A stretch of 24,179 bases of DNA from Dwaynesavagella gallinarum (GCA_019120235.1 DWVN01000014.1:1-24179); one strand, 5' to 3'; counted from the first letter of the stretch, positions 7,337 to 15,681 are shown. Numbers and translations are program-made. Notes: generated by a model not told the origin, from the letters alone.

Positions 7337-9217
7337 TTATAAAGAGTGTATAGTTTTAAAAATATCTAAGATTTTTTCAATTTCTATGTTGAGATTTGAA
7401 ATATTTTTAAAATCTCTATCTTTTATATAATCTTTCATTTTAGAGTGTAAACTTAGATAATCAAAAGTATCTGAAAATAATTTAAATTTAAGCTCGTTTA
7501 ATAAGAGATTAATTAAAGAAGAAGATTTTGTATTAAATTTAAAATTATTCATTAATAATTCTATATCTTTTTTGTATTCAGGAAAAATTCTATGCTCTAT
7601 TTCCATTATATATCTATCTAATGATGATAATTTAAAGCTATTTATTATGTCTAAAGTAAAAACATCATCTTTAAGTAAAATAGAATAATTATTTTCTTCA
7701 CATAAGTGAAGCATATTTTCATATACAGTTTTTGGACTTTTTCCAAAATATTTATCTCTATCATCTTCTGAATATTTTTCAAATATGTTATCTTCACTTC
7801 TATACAGTTTATTTTTTTCTAGATACGTAGAATCATCTCCATAATTTTTTGATAACTCATTTAATAGAGAAAGTTCATTTTTGTTTATTGAATATTTAAT
7901 TCCATCAACTACACACATATTTATAGCTGCTAATGTTAAATAAATATTTGTTTTAGGGTTTGGTGAGCGTAGTTCAAACCTAGTTGCATTTGGATTTTTG
8001 GAATCTCTTATTAGTGCAATTAATATGGATCTATTTCTTGATGGGATATTTTTTGAAATTCCAAGAGAAGCTACAGTACAAACAGGTGCTTCAAAACCAG
8101 GTTTTAATCTTTTTAATGAATCAATTGTATTTGATACAAATGGACTTATAATATTGTAGTGTTTAAGAATTCCCATAAGAGAGCCATAAGCTATTGAACT
8201 CATAAATTCATTATTTTCATCATGAAATAAATTTATTTTTTGACCATTTTTAAGTTTTAGGAAAATACTAAAATGAAGATGAGCTCCATTTCCTGCAACT
8301 TTTTCTATGGGTTTAGCACAAAAAGTTACATCAAGTCCATGTCTTTTAAAAGTTTCTTTTATTATGCTTTTAACGATTAAAATATTATCACAGGATTGAA
8401 GGGCAGTTGAATATTTCCAGTCGATTTCTAATTGTTCTAAAATATGATATTTTCCATTTGAATCGATTTTTGATTTTACTCCACCAACTTCTTTATGTCC
8501 CATTTCAGGATAAAGGTCATAGTTTTCCATAATTGATAAAGTTTTTTCTAAAGCTGTTCTAACTATTCCTTTAGTTATATTCCAGTATTGTTCGTGTAAA
8601 TCTTGAGATGTAGTTAAGTCTTCAATATTTATTAATTCCTCAGGAGTTTTTACCCAAAACTCAAGTTCAGTTGCTGTGTTTATTATTATGTCCTCTATAT
8701 CTTCAGGATTTATTGTTCTTAAAATATTTGGATTACTTTTAAGAAGTGATAATAAATTTTTTTTCAAGAAACTTAAAGATCTATTTAGAACGGATCTTGA
8801 ATCTATATATTTTTCATTATGAATTAAAAAACTAGGTATTTTAAGTGTTCCAATAGGTTTACCAGATACTTCATCAATATTGTCAAAATTATAATCAATA
8901 AACCAATTACAATTTTTATCTATTACCATATCAACTTTTGCATCATTTAAAGTTGCAATACCAGTTAAGACAACTGAAGAACCATCAGTTTGTACTGCAC
9001 ATCCATCAAAAAATAAATCTATATCGTTTATAAAAACCTTTGAAGGTATTTTTTCATCTGTATCATTTCCGTTTATATCAATTCCTATAAGGGATACAAA
9101 TTTAATTTCACTGTGAGTATTTAATAAATTAGTTAAAAAATCTTTTGATATATTTTCTTTTTTTATTATATATATTAAATCTTTAACCATAAATTTTGAT
9201 ATTAAAATACATAACAA
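7337..9217 (-). CDS. glnA: Glutamine synthetase, long clostridial type
   Basis: ATP-dependent synthesis of glutamine from glutamate and ammonia. The chain of about 626 residues has the usual N-terminal beta-grasp and catalytic domains plus a C-terminal extension (from about residue 520), as in the roughly 630-residue clostridial enzymes. Visible active-site features are TELEF (183-187, metal Glu pair), MGHKEVGG (239-246), EQLE (261-264), AGNGAHLHFS (308-317) and the ATP/substrate segment RFELRSPNPKTN (413-424). The start is uncertain: TTG at 9217 lies 13-14 bases after a strong AAAGGAGGA and inside a hairpin loop, while the in-frame ATG at 9190 has no ribosome binding site. It is divergent from murI and shares the overlapping promoter region. 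Confidence 0.92.
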   Translation of the reverse strand: MLCILISKFMVKDLIYIIKKENISKDFLTNLLNTHSEIKFVSLIGIDINGNDTDEKIPSKVFINDIDLFFDGCAVQTDGSSVVLTGIATLNDAKVDMVIDKNCNWFIDYNFDNIDEVSGKPIGTLKIPSFLIHNEKYIDSRSVLNRSLSFLKKNLLSLLKSNPNILRTINPEDIEDIIINTATELEFWVKTPEELINIEDLTTSQDLHEQYWNITKGIVRTALEKTLSIMENYDLYPEMGHKEVGGVKSKIDSNGKYHILEQLEIDWKYSTALQSCDNILIVKSIIKETFKRHGLDVTFCAKPIEKVAGNGAHLHFSIFLKLKNGQKINLFHDENNEFMSSIAYGSLMGILKHYNIISPFVSNTIDSLKRLKPGFEAPVCTVASLGISKNIPSRNRSILIALIRDSKNPNATRFELRSPNPKTNIYLTLAAINMCVVDGIKYSINKNELSLLNELSKNYGDDSTYLEKNKLYRSEDNIFEKYSEDDRDKYFGKSPKTVYENMLHLCEENNYSILLKDDVFTLDIINSFKLSSLDRYIMEIEHRIFPEYKKDIELLMNNFKFNTKSSSLINLLLNELKFKLFSDTFDYLSLHSKMKDYIKDRDFKNISNLNIEIEKILDIFKTIHSL

Positions 9218-9226
9218 GATGTATTT
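9205..9226. repeat. 8-bp inverted repeat over the glnA start codon
   Basis: AAATACAT (9205-9212), six-base spacer, ATGTATTT (9219-9226), a perfect palindrome. In the glnA mRNA the TTG start lies in the six-base loop, just downstream of the Shine-Dalgarno. Operator or translational hairpin are both possible. Confidence 0.55.
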
Positions 9227-9243
9227 ATTGTCCTCCTTTTATT

Positions 9244-9271
9244 TTGATGTTATTTTAAATTATGATATAAT
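9244..9271 (+). promoter_or_regulatory. Promoter of murI
   Basis: TTGATG (9244-9249), 16 bases, TATAAT (9266-9271), with an extended -10 TGA directly before the hexamer. Its -10 overlaps that of the opposing glnA promoter. Confidence 0.68.
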
Positions 9272-9291
9272 TAAATTTTACTTATTGTCAA
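9264..9291 (-). promoter_or_regulatory. Probable promoter of glnA
   Basis: On the minus strand a perfect TTGACA (9291-9286), 16 bases, then TATATC (9269-9264). The -35 is strong and the -10 only fair. The -10 shares four bases with the murI -10. Confidence 0.52.
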
Positions 9292-9309
9292 TTTTGAGAG
9301 GTTTCAAAA

Positions 9310-10104
9310 ATGAATTTTAAACACAAAAATATTGGTTTTTTTGATTCTGGTATTGGAGGTATTTCTGTTTTAAAAAATGCTATAAAGCTTTTAGAAAATG
9401 AAGTTTTTATATATTTTGGTGATTCTAAAAATGCACCTTATGGTAATAAAACTCAGAATGAAATAATTGAGTTATGTACTAATATATGCAATTTTTTAAT
9501 TTATGAAAATAATTGTAAAGCTATTGTTGTTGCTTGCAATACAGCCAGTAGCGCTGCTATTAAATTTTTAAGAGATAAATATGAACCTAATATTCCCATT
9601 ATTGGTATAGAACCTGCTATAAAACCAGCTATTGAATACGTAGAAAATAATAAATTAAATGGTAAAATTTTAGTTTTAGCAACTCCATTTACAATAAATG
9701 GAGATAAGTTTAAAAAATCTTTGAGTTTATATAAAAATTTTAAAATAGAAAGTGTTGCTCTTGAAGAACTTGCCTATATGATTGAGGAAAATTTAGATGC
9801 AGATATTATTTATAACTATTTAAATGAAAAATTGGGAAAATATGTTAAAGAGGTAGAGTGTGTTGTTCTTGGGTGCACTCATTACAATTTTATAAAAGAT
9901 GTGTTTAAAAATATTTTTGGAGATAATGTTAAAATATTTGATGGTATTTATGGAACTAATAAAGAGCTTATTAGAAGACTTAAGATTCGCAATATAGAAA
10001 ATAATTTTGAGAGCAAAGATTTTAAAAAAGTATATATATATAATTCTTTAAATGATCAAAAAATAAATAGATGTTATAATTTATTAAATTTGGAGGTGAA
10101 TTAA
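9310..10104 (+). CDS. murI: Glutamate racemase
   Basis: Interconverts L- and D-glutamate in the cytoplasm to supply D-glutamate for peptidoglycan precursors. The 264 residues match the normal length. Family motifs are FFDSGIGGISVLKN (10-23), YFGDSKNAPYG (35-45), ACNTASSAA with catalytic Cys76, GIEPAIKPA (99-107) and LGCTHY with the second catalytic Cys189. The ATG at 9310 follows GAGAGG. It is first in a probable operon with the DUF3783 gene, whose ribosome binding site lies in the last murI codons. Divergence from glnA puts two glutamate-consuming enzymes on one regulatory region. Confidence 0.96.
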   Translation: MNFKHKNIGFFDSGIGGISVLKNAIKLLENEVFIYFGDSKNAPYGNKTQNEIIELCTNICNFLIYENNCKAIVVACNTASSAAIKFLRDKYEPNIPIIGIEPAIKPAIEYVENNKLNGKILVLATPFTINGDKFKKSLSLYKNFKIESVALEELAYMIEENLDADIIYNYLNEKLGKYVKEVECVVLGCTHYNFIKDVFKNIFGDNVKIFDGIYGTNKELIRRLKIRNIENNFESKDFKKVYIYNSLNDQKINRCYNLLNLEVN

Positions 10105-10105
10105 T

Positions 10106-10471
10106 TTGAAAAAATTTTTAATTTATGGATTTTCAGAAGATGAAATCATTAAAATGAAAAATCTTGTTAAATTTGTAAGTCAAAATATAAAATACATAAC
10201 TATTTTAGATGAGGATTTTGAAAAAAAATTATTAGATGTTATAGAAAATGAAAAATTTGTTTTTCAAGATGAATTTTTATTAGATGAAAAGGTAGTTATA
10301 TTTCAAAACGTAGTTCCTAAAGAATTGGATATTTATTACAAAATACTTAAAACAAAATTGAATAAAAAAATAATTTTTGCAAATGTAACTGAAAATTCAA
10401 TTAACATGAAAATAGAAGATTTATTTAATGAATTTAAAATGGAAAGGGATTTCTTTAAGAAAAATAAATAG
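10106..10471 (+). CDS. DUF3783 domain protein
   Basis: A 121-residue soluble protein of unknown function. The C-terminal half (about residues 60-115) matches what I recall of DUF3783: a VVIFQNV strand, an amphipathic helix, IIFANVT, then an acidic LFNEFKMERDF helix. The N-terminal half is probably a second small alpha/beta unit (KFLIYGFS start). Translation begins at the TTG at 10106, with GGAGGTG (10092-10098) seven bases upstream inside the end of murI; only one base separates the genes, so translational coupling with murI is likely. No catalytic motif is apparent. Confidence 0.7.
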   Translation: MKKFLIYGFSEDEIIKMKNLVKFVSQNIKYITILDEDFEKKLLDVIENEKFVFQDEFLLDEKVVIFQNVVPKELDIYYKILKTKLNKKIIFANVTENSINMKIEDLFNEFKMERDFFKKNK

Positions 10472-10529
10472 TAACTTTATATTAGTTTGTGAATAAATTC
10501 TTATTACATAATACTTTTTAGGAGTTTTT

Positions 10530-11849
10530 ATGTCTATAGGATCTTTAAAAATTCAAACTTACATGAATAATATAGCTAATCCAGTGGATAAAGCAAATAT
10601 AAAAGTTACATTATATGATTCAAATAATATTGTTAAAGATGTTATTAGTTTAAAGACTGATGATTCTGGAATTGCTGAAATTAATGAAATACAAACCCCT
10701 CCTTTGGAACTTTCATTAAATGAGAATGCTGAAGGAAGACCTTATGGCATTTGTGATATTTTAGTTGAAAAAGATGGTTATTCTCAAACATTTATAGAAG
10801 GATGTCAATTATTTGGAGATGAAGAAGCTATTCAGCCAGTTGATTTAAAAATGTTAAATAGAAATGTTTCTTCTAATAATCAATCTCAGGAGATTAAAAT
10901 TTTACCTAATAGACTTTATGGAGATTATCCACCTAAAATACCTGAAGCTGAAGAGAAACCAATTTCAAAACCAACAGGACAAGTTGTATTATCTGAGGTT
11001 GTTGTTCCAGAGCTTATAACTGTTCACATGGGTACTCCAGATTCTAATGCAAAAAATTATACTGTGGGATATAAGGATTATATAAAAAATGTAGCTTCAA
11101 GTGAAATTTATTCAACATGGCCCTCAAATGCTATTAGAGCTAATATATATGCAATAGTATCTTTTACATTAAATAGAGTGTATACGGAATGGTATAGAGG
11201 AAAAGGAAAAGATTTTACTATAACTAATTCAACAGCATATGATCATGCTTTTAACTATGGAAGAAATATATTTAAAAATATTTCAAATATTGTAGATGAA
11301 ATTTTTTCAACATATATGAAAAGACCAGGATCAAAGCAACCATTATTCTCTCAATATTGTGATGGGAAAAAAGTTAAATGTCCTGGATGGATGACTCAAT
11401 GGGGAAGTAAGTACTTAGCAGATGAAGGATACACTCCATATGAAATTTTAACAAATTTTTATGGAACAAATCTTGATTTGGTAAGAGCAAAAGAAGTTAA
11501 AGGAATTCCAATTTCTTATCCAGGGTATGCTTTAAAAATTGGAAGTAAAGGAACACCTGTTAAAGAAGTTCAAAAATATTTAAATACTATTTCTAAAAAT
11601 TATCCTGCTATTCCTAAGGTTTCAGTTGATGGGGTTTATGGTTCTAAAACTAGAGATGCAGTTAAGAAATTTCAACAGATATTTAATGTTAATGTATCAG
11701 GAATAGTTGAGTATGATACTTGGTATGCTTTATCAAATGTTTATGTTGCAGTTACTGAGATGTCAGAGTTAAGAGGGGATTTAAATAGAAATTTGAGAAC
11801 ATTTATACCATATACACCTATTGAACAAATATCTTCAATAAGATATTAA
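10530..11849 (+). CDS. sleC: SleC-type spore cortex-lytic enzyme
   Basis: Degrades the spore cortex peptidoglycan during germination. The 439 residues match clostridial SleC in length and architecture: an N-terminal pre/pro region (about 1-150), a SpoIID/LytB-like catalytic region (about 180-320, including WPSNAIRANIYAIVSFTLN), and a C-terminal peptidoglycan-binding domain (about 335-402, including GSKGTPVKEVQKYLN and VDGVYGSKTRDAVKKFQ). There is no classical signal peptide, as expected for a zymogen packed into the developing spore. In Clostridium perfringens SleC is activated by Csp proteases near residue 150; a similar VVLSEVVVPE stretch lies at 152-161 here. No csp gene is nearby. The start has GGAG at 10521-10524. 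The upstream CATAATA (10507-10513) resembles a sporulation-sigma -10, without a clear -35. Confidence 0.88.
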   Translation: MSIGSLKIQTYMNNIANPVDKANIKVTLYDSNNIVKDVISLKTDDSGIAEINEIQTPPLELSLNENAEGRPYGICDILVEKDGYSQTFIEGCQLFGDEEAIQPVDLKMLNRNVSSNNQSQEIKILPNRLYGDYPPKIPEAEEKPISKPTGQVVLSEVVVPELITVHMGTPDSNAKNYTVGYKDYIKNVASSEIYSTWPSNAIRANIYAIVSFTLNRVYTEWYRGKGKDFTITNSTAYDHAFNYGRNIFKNISNIVDEIFSTYMKRPGSKQPLFSQYCDGKKVKCPGWMTQWGSKYLADEGYTPYEILTNFYGTNLDLVRAKEVKGIPISYPGYALKIGSKGTPVKEVQKYLNTISKNYPAIPKVSVDGVYGSKTRDAVKKFQQIFNVNVSGIVEYDTWYALSNVYVAVTEMSELRGDLNRNLRTFIPYTPIEQISSIRY

Positions 11850-11854
11850 ATTTT

Positions 11855-11886
11855 AAAGCTATTGACTTTAAGGTCAATAGCTTTTT
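11855..11886 (+). terminator. Intrinsic terminator after sleC
   Basis: 12-bp stem AAAGCTATTGAC (11855-11866) with GTCAATAGCTTT (11873-11884), six-base loop, continued by T residues. Confidence 0.87.
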
Positions 11887-11920
11887 AGCATTTTTTATAA
11901 AATATTTAGTTTCTTTTTAA

Positions 11921-11949
11921 TTTATTATTTTAAATATAAATGATATAAT
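11921..11949 (+). promoter_or_regulatory. Likely promoter upstream of the 11991 gene
   Basis: Extended -10 TGATATAAT (TATAAT at 11944-11949) with a weak -35 TTTATT (11921-11926) at 17 bases. Confidence 0.5.
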
Positions 11950-11990
11950 TTTTTTGGGGAATTTTTAGATAAATAGTTTAGAGGTGGGTT

Positions 11991-12488
11991 ATGAATGTAA
12001 AAATTAATAAATATTTTTTAGTTTTGTTGTTTTTAATTTTATTTTTGGGAATTTTTAATTTATATACTGGCAACAGTAAATATGTAAATAATTTGTATTT
12101 TAATAAAATTGAAGGAGTATTTGATAATTTTTCTATAATTGATGAAATTTTAAATTCTGAGATAGATAATTATTTAAAAAATAATTATGTAAGTAAGTAT
12201 TCTATAAAAGAAATAAGGGATAATTATACAAATATGAAATTAAATGTTCAAGATATTGTTAGAGAAATAAATTTGGTGGATTATTATGAAGATTTAAATA
12301 AAAAATATTTAGTAGATATTTTATATGATGTTTTAGAAGTTATTGATAATGATTTTTTAGTAAATGATATATTTAATTCAGATGATGAAATTATAATAAA
12401 AAATCTTCAAAAAATAAGAGATGATTTTGAAAAAGTTTTAAATAAATACAATGTATTTAAAATTAATTTTGGAATTTTTAGTATTTAA
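11991..12488 (+). CDS. Membrane-anchored protein of unknown function
   Basis: 165 residues that I do not recognise. A short basic N-terminus is followed by one hydrophobic helix (about 8-25) with no lipobox or clear cleavage site, so it is probably a signal anchor with an external C-terminal part. The remainder is predicted to be helical, acidic and rich in Asn, Asp and Ile, with periodic charged residues (about 45-155) that could form a helical bundle or coiled coil. The ATG at 11991 follows GAGGTGGG. It lies 34 bases before the MetQ-like lipoprotein gene with no terminator between, so the two are probably co-transcribed. No catalytic motif is visible. Confidence 0.75.
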   Translation: MNVKINKYFLVLLFLILFLGIFNLYTGNSKYVNNLYFNKIEGVFDNFSIIDEILNSEIDNYLKNNYVSKYSIKEIRDNYTNMKLNVQDIVREINLVDYYEDLNKKYLVDILYDVLEVIDNDFLVNDIFNSDDEIIIKNLQKIRDDFEKVLNKYNVFKINFGIFSI

Positions 12489-12522
12489 TTTTGATTCCTT
12501 AAATCATAATTGGAGGATTTAT

Positions 12523-13323
12523 ATGAAAAGGATTTTAAATATTTGTGTTTGTATGTTTTTTGCTTTTTGTTTGTTAGTATCGTGTTCATCAAATGCAAGT
12601 AATAGACAAGATAAAGAAAAATTAAAAATAGGAGTTACCTCAATTCCTCATGGAGAAATACTTGAAAATTTGAGAGACATATTTGATTTAGATTTTGAAA
12701 TTATAAATTACATAGATTATGAAGCTTTAAACAATGATCTTTTAAATGGGAAAATTGATGGTAATTTTTTTCAAACTAGGGAATATTTAAATAATTTTAA
12801 TTTAAATAGTGAAGTAAAACTTATTGAATTGGCAGAGGTACATGTAGAACCACTTATTATTTATAGTAATAAGTATAAATCTGTAGATAAAGTAGAAGAA
12901 GGAGATGTTATATATATACCTAATGATCCTGTAAATAGAGATAGAGCTCTTAAGCTTTTAGAACAAGCAAATCTTATTAAACTTATGATGGATTTTGGGG
13001 AGCAAAGATATGTAGTTGCTGAGAATCCTAAGAATTTAGTTATGAATGAGGTTGAAGTTAACTCTATTCCTTCTTTTTATAATGAGGGAGATTTGGCTGT
13101 TATGAATACAAATGTTGCGTTAGAAAATATGATTTTTCCACATATATCTGGAATATTTTATGAAAATTCTTTTTCAGATGAAGACAAGGTTAATGTATTT
13201 GTAGTTAGGGAAGATATGAGAACATCTGTTAAATTGAAAGAAATAGCACATTTTTTAAATAGTTATGAAACTTTTAAGTTTATTAATGAAAAATACAAAG
13301 GGTTTGTAAAACCGGTATTTTAA
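12523..13323 (+). CDS. MetQ/NlpA-family substrate-binding lipoprotein
   Basis: An extracellular lipid-anchored binding protein of the D-/L-methionine ABC transporter family. The 266 residues start with a lipoprotein signal ending in LLVSC (lipidated Cys21). Family motifs are IPHGEILE (about 45-52), GKIDGNFFQTREYLN (about 82-96), a VHVEPLIIYS strand and IPNDPVNRDRALKLLEQANL (about 134-153). The start at 12523 has GGAGG six bases upstream; a longer reading that begins at 12451 runs through the previous gene and is not credible. No metN ATPase or metI permease is adjacent, so it is an orphan here; partners are probably elsewhere in the genome. Methionine is the likely but unproven ligand. Confidence 0.9.
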   Translation: MKRILNICVCMFFAFCLLVSCSSNASNRQDKEKLKIGVTSIPHGEILENLRDIFDLDFEIINYIDYEALNNDLLNGKIDGNFFQTREYLNNFNLNSEVKLIELAEVHVEPLIIYSNKYKSVDKVEEGDVIYIPNDPVNRDRALKLLEQANLIKLMMDFGEQRYVVAENPKNLVMNEVEVNSIPSFYNEGDLAVMNTNVALENMIFPHISGIFYENSFSDEDKVNVFVVREDMRTSVKLKEIAHFLNSYETFKFINEKYKGFVKPVF

Positions 13324-13387
13324 ATTTGATAAAATAATAAAGTATTTAAAGTTTTTAAACAAAATGTTTGATATGGAGGTATTTAAT

Positions 13388-14206
13388 ATGAGTTTTAAAG
13401 AGGGTAATTTTTTAAAAGAGAAGTCAAAAGAGGTTAGAAAACTATTATTAAAGGAAATACACAGTGTTGGAAAAGGTCATTATGGAGGAAGTTTATCAAT
13501 AGTAGATACTCTTGTTTTACTTTACAATAAGGAAATGAACATAGATGTAAATAATCCTAAAATGGAAGGAAGAGATAGACTTGTTTTATCAAAAGGTCAT
13601 GCAGGGCCTGCACTTTACGCTGTATTAGCAGATAAAGGTTATATAGATGAAAAAGAATTATTAACCTTAAATAAAGAAAACACAAATCTTCCAAGTCATT
13701 GTGATATGAATAAAACAAATGGTGTTGATATGACAACAGGATCTCTAGGTCAAGGAATTAGTTGTGCTGTTGGTATGGCAATAGCTTCAAAAATAAAAAA
13801 TGATAATGCGTATATATACTGTATAGTTGGAGATGGAGAGTGTAATGAAGGGCAGGTTTGGGAAGCGGCTATGGCTTCATCTGCTTTTAAATTAAATAAT
13901 TTGATAGTGTTTGTAGATTACAACAAGATGCAATTAGATGGAACTCTTAAAGATATTTTAGACATGGGAGATATGGAGAAAAAATGGGAATCTTTTGGAT
14001 TCTACACTAAAAGTGTTGATGGACATGATATGGAAGAAATAAGTAAAGCAATTAACAAAGGAAAGAAACAAGAGCTTCCTACAGCGATAATTTTAAACAC
14101 AACAAAAGGAAAAGGTGTATCATTTATAGAAGAAGCAGGGTATAAAAGCCATAGTATGGGATTAACTGAAGAGCAATTAAATAAAGCCATAGAAGATTTA
14201 AATTAA
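13388..14206 (+). CDS. Transketolase, N-terminal (thiamine diphosphate-binding) subunit
   Basis: One half of a split transketolase of the non-oxidative pentose phosphate pathway. 272 residues. Features are GKGHYGGSLS (29-38, His31), RLVLSKGHAGPALY (64-77, His71), TTGSLGQGIS (116-125) and the ThDP/metal motif GDGECNEGQVWEA (148-160) ending in VDYNKMQLDG (Asn179). The start is the ATG at 13388 with GGAGGT (13375-13380) seven bases upstream. The C-terminal subunit follows 14 bases later. The pair precedes a PTS of the ascorbate family, which suggests that the phosphorylated sugar acid or pentose taken up is channelled into the pentose phosphate pathway. Confidence 0.94.
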   Translation: MSFKEGNFLKEKSKEVRKLLLKEIHSVGKGHYGGSLSIVDTLVLLYNKEMNIDVNNPKMEGRDRLVLSKGHAGPALYAVLADKGYIDEKELLTLNKENTNLPSHCDMNKTNGVDMTTGSLGQGISCAVGMAIASKIKNDNAYIYCIVGDGECNEGQVWEAAMASSAFKLNNLIVFVDYNKMQLDGTLKDILDMGDMEKKWESFGFYTKSVDGHDMEEISKAINKGKKQELPTAIILNTTKGKGVSFIEEAGYKSHSMGLTEEQLNKAIEDLN

Positions 14207-14220
14207 GGAGGGAAATAATT

Positions 14221-15141
14221 ATGGAAATGAGACAAATGTTATGTGAAACGATGAAAGAACTTATGGAAAAACACGAAAATATAGTTTTTATGGATGCAGA
14301 CCTTGCAGAGGCAAATGGAACAATGACTCTTAGGAAAATATTTAAAGATAGAGCATTTGATGTTGGAATAAGTGAAGCTAATATGGCAGGTATGGCAGCT
14401 GGAATGAGTGCTTATGGAATGAATCCATATATATGTACATTTACTCCTTTTGCATCAAGAAGAATATGTGATCAAGTAGCGATTTCATTGTCTTATGCAA
14501 AACAAAATGTAAAAATTCTTGGAACAGATTCTGGGGTTGCAGCTGAAATGAATGGTGGAACTCATATGAGTTTTGAAGATATTGGAGTTTTAAGAAGTAT
14601 TCCTGGAATTACAATAATTGATGTTGCTGATGAAATTCAGTTAAGGGAAGTTTTGTTAAACACCGTTGATTATAAAGGAGTTGTTTATATAAGATTTCCA
14701 AGAAAAGAAATGCCAAAGGTTTATAGTGAAGATTATAAATTTAATATAAATAAAGCAGATGTGTTAAAAGAAGGGAAAGATTTAACAATCTTTTGTTCTG
14801 GACTTATGGTAAATCCATCTCTTGAAGCTAGTAAAATTTTAGAATCTAAGGGAATAAATGCTGAGGTCATTTCTGTTCCAGTTATAAAACCGATTGATAA
14901 AGAAACTATTATAAATTCTTTGAAAAAAACAAATAAAGCTATTACAGTTGAAAACCATAATGTAATTGGTGGACTTTATAGTGCTGTATGTGAAGTTTCT
15001 TGTGAAAATTATCCAGCTTTAATAAAAAATATTGGTATTAAAGATCATTTTGGTGAAGTTGGAACAATGAAATTTTTACTAGAAAAATATAAAATGACTT
15101 GTAATGATATTGTTAAAGAGTGTGAAAAGTTAGTAAAATAA
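14221..15141 (+). CDS. Transketolase, C-terminal (pyrimidine-binding) subunit
   Basis: The second half of the split transketolase, 306 residues. It holds the pyrimidine-binding region with the catalytic Glu52 in GISEANMAGMAAG (49-61), a DSGVAAEMNGGTHMSFED loop (103-120, His115) and the C-terminal transketolase domain (about 180-300, with VENHNVIGGLYSAV). It must assemble with the upstream N-terminal subunit to form the active site. A strong AAGGAGGG ribosome binding site overlaps the end of the first subunit. A hairpin with a T run follows its stop codon, so expression of the PTS genes may be partly uncoupled from it. Confidence 0.94.
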   Translation: MEMRQMLCETMKELMEKHENIVFMDADLAEANGTMTLRKIFKDRAFDVGISEANMAGMAAGMSAYGMNPYICTFTPFASRRICDQVAISLSYAKQNVKILGTDSGVAAEMNGGTHMSFEDIGVLRSIPGITIIDVADEIQLREVLLNTVDYKGVVYIRFPRKEMPKVYSEDYKFNINKADVLKEGKDLTIFCSGLMVNPSLEASKILESKGINAEVISVPVIKPIDKETIINSLKKTNKAITVENHNVIGGLYSAVCEVSCENYPALIKNIGIKDHFGEVGTMKFLLEKYKMTCNDIVKECEKLVK

Positions 15142-15177
15142 AAAATAGAGGGAAATTTTTTTCCTTCCATTTTTTTT
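15140..15177 (+). terminator. Probable imperfect terminator between transketolase and PTS genes
   Basis: An A-rich arm with AGAGGGAAA pairs with TTTCCTTCC around a T loop, with one mismatch and one G-U pair, then eight T residues (15170-15177). The stem is weaker than the others here, so read-through is plausible. Confidence 0.6.
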
Positions 15178-15234
15178 ATTTAAACATAAAAATATTTTAA
15201 AAAATTATATTTTTAAAAAGAAAGGGGTGAGAAA

Positions 15235-15669
15235 ATGAATAATATTTTAATCAAATTAAAAGAAGAATGTAAAAATTGGGAAGAGGTTGTATTTAAAGGT
15301 GTAGGGCTTCTTGAAGAAAATGGATTTGTGAATGAAATTTATAAAAAGAAGATAATAGAAAATTTTTATGAGTTTGGTCCTTATATGGTAATAGCACCTC
15401 AAATAGTTTTATTACATGCAAGACCAGAAGATGGAGTAATTAAAACAGGACTTAGCATATTAACATTAAAAAATCCAATTAATTTTGGAAGTGAGTTAAA
15501 TGATCCTGTAAAACTTGTATTTAGTTTTTGTAGTATAGATAATAAAGATCATATGGTTTTATTATCAAATTTAATGAAATTATTAATGAGTAAAGAGGAT
15601 CTTGAAAATTTAATGAATGAAGATAATATTGAAAACGTTAAAAAGATAATTGAAAAATTTGACTTATAG
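15235..15669 (+). CDS. PTS EIIA component, ascorbate/mannitol family (UlaC-like)
   Basis: A 144-residue cytoplasmic phosphocarrier that accepts phosphate from HPr and passes it to EIIB. The phosphorylated histidine is His61 in QIVLLHARPEDGV (56-68), the typical signature of UlaC-type EIIA proteins. A GGGGTG ribosome binding site precedes the ATG. The separate EIIA, EIIB and EIIC order with tight spacing (12 and 21 bases) indicates one operon. No PRD-type regulator and none of the ascorbate catabolic genes (lactonase, decarboxylase, epimerases) lie in the window. Confidence 0.9.
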   Translation: MNNILIKLKEECKNWEEVVFKGVGLLEENGFVNEIYKKKIIENFYEFGPYMVIAPQIVLLHARPEDGVIKTGLSILTLKNPINFGSELNDPVKLVFSFCSIDNKDHMVLLSNLMKLLMSKEDLENLMNEDNIENVKKIIEKFDL

Positions 15670-15681
15670 GAGGATTTAATT

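Noticed and set aside
10480..10513. Sigma-G type promoter for sleC using TGAATA and CATAATA
   Set aside because: The two elements are only 11 bases apart instead of about 17-18, so I report only the -10-like box.
12451..12522. Upstream extension of the MetQ-like gene starting at 12451
   Set aside because: It overlaps the end of the previous gene, lacks a ribosome binding site, and would bury the lipoprotein signal peptide that begins at 12523.
13300..13387. Catabolite-repression (cre-like) site before transketolase
   Set aside because: TTGTAAAACCGG only partly resembles the consensus; the CG is displaced by one base and the right half does not match.
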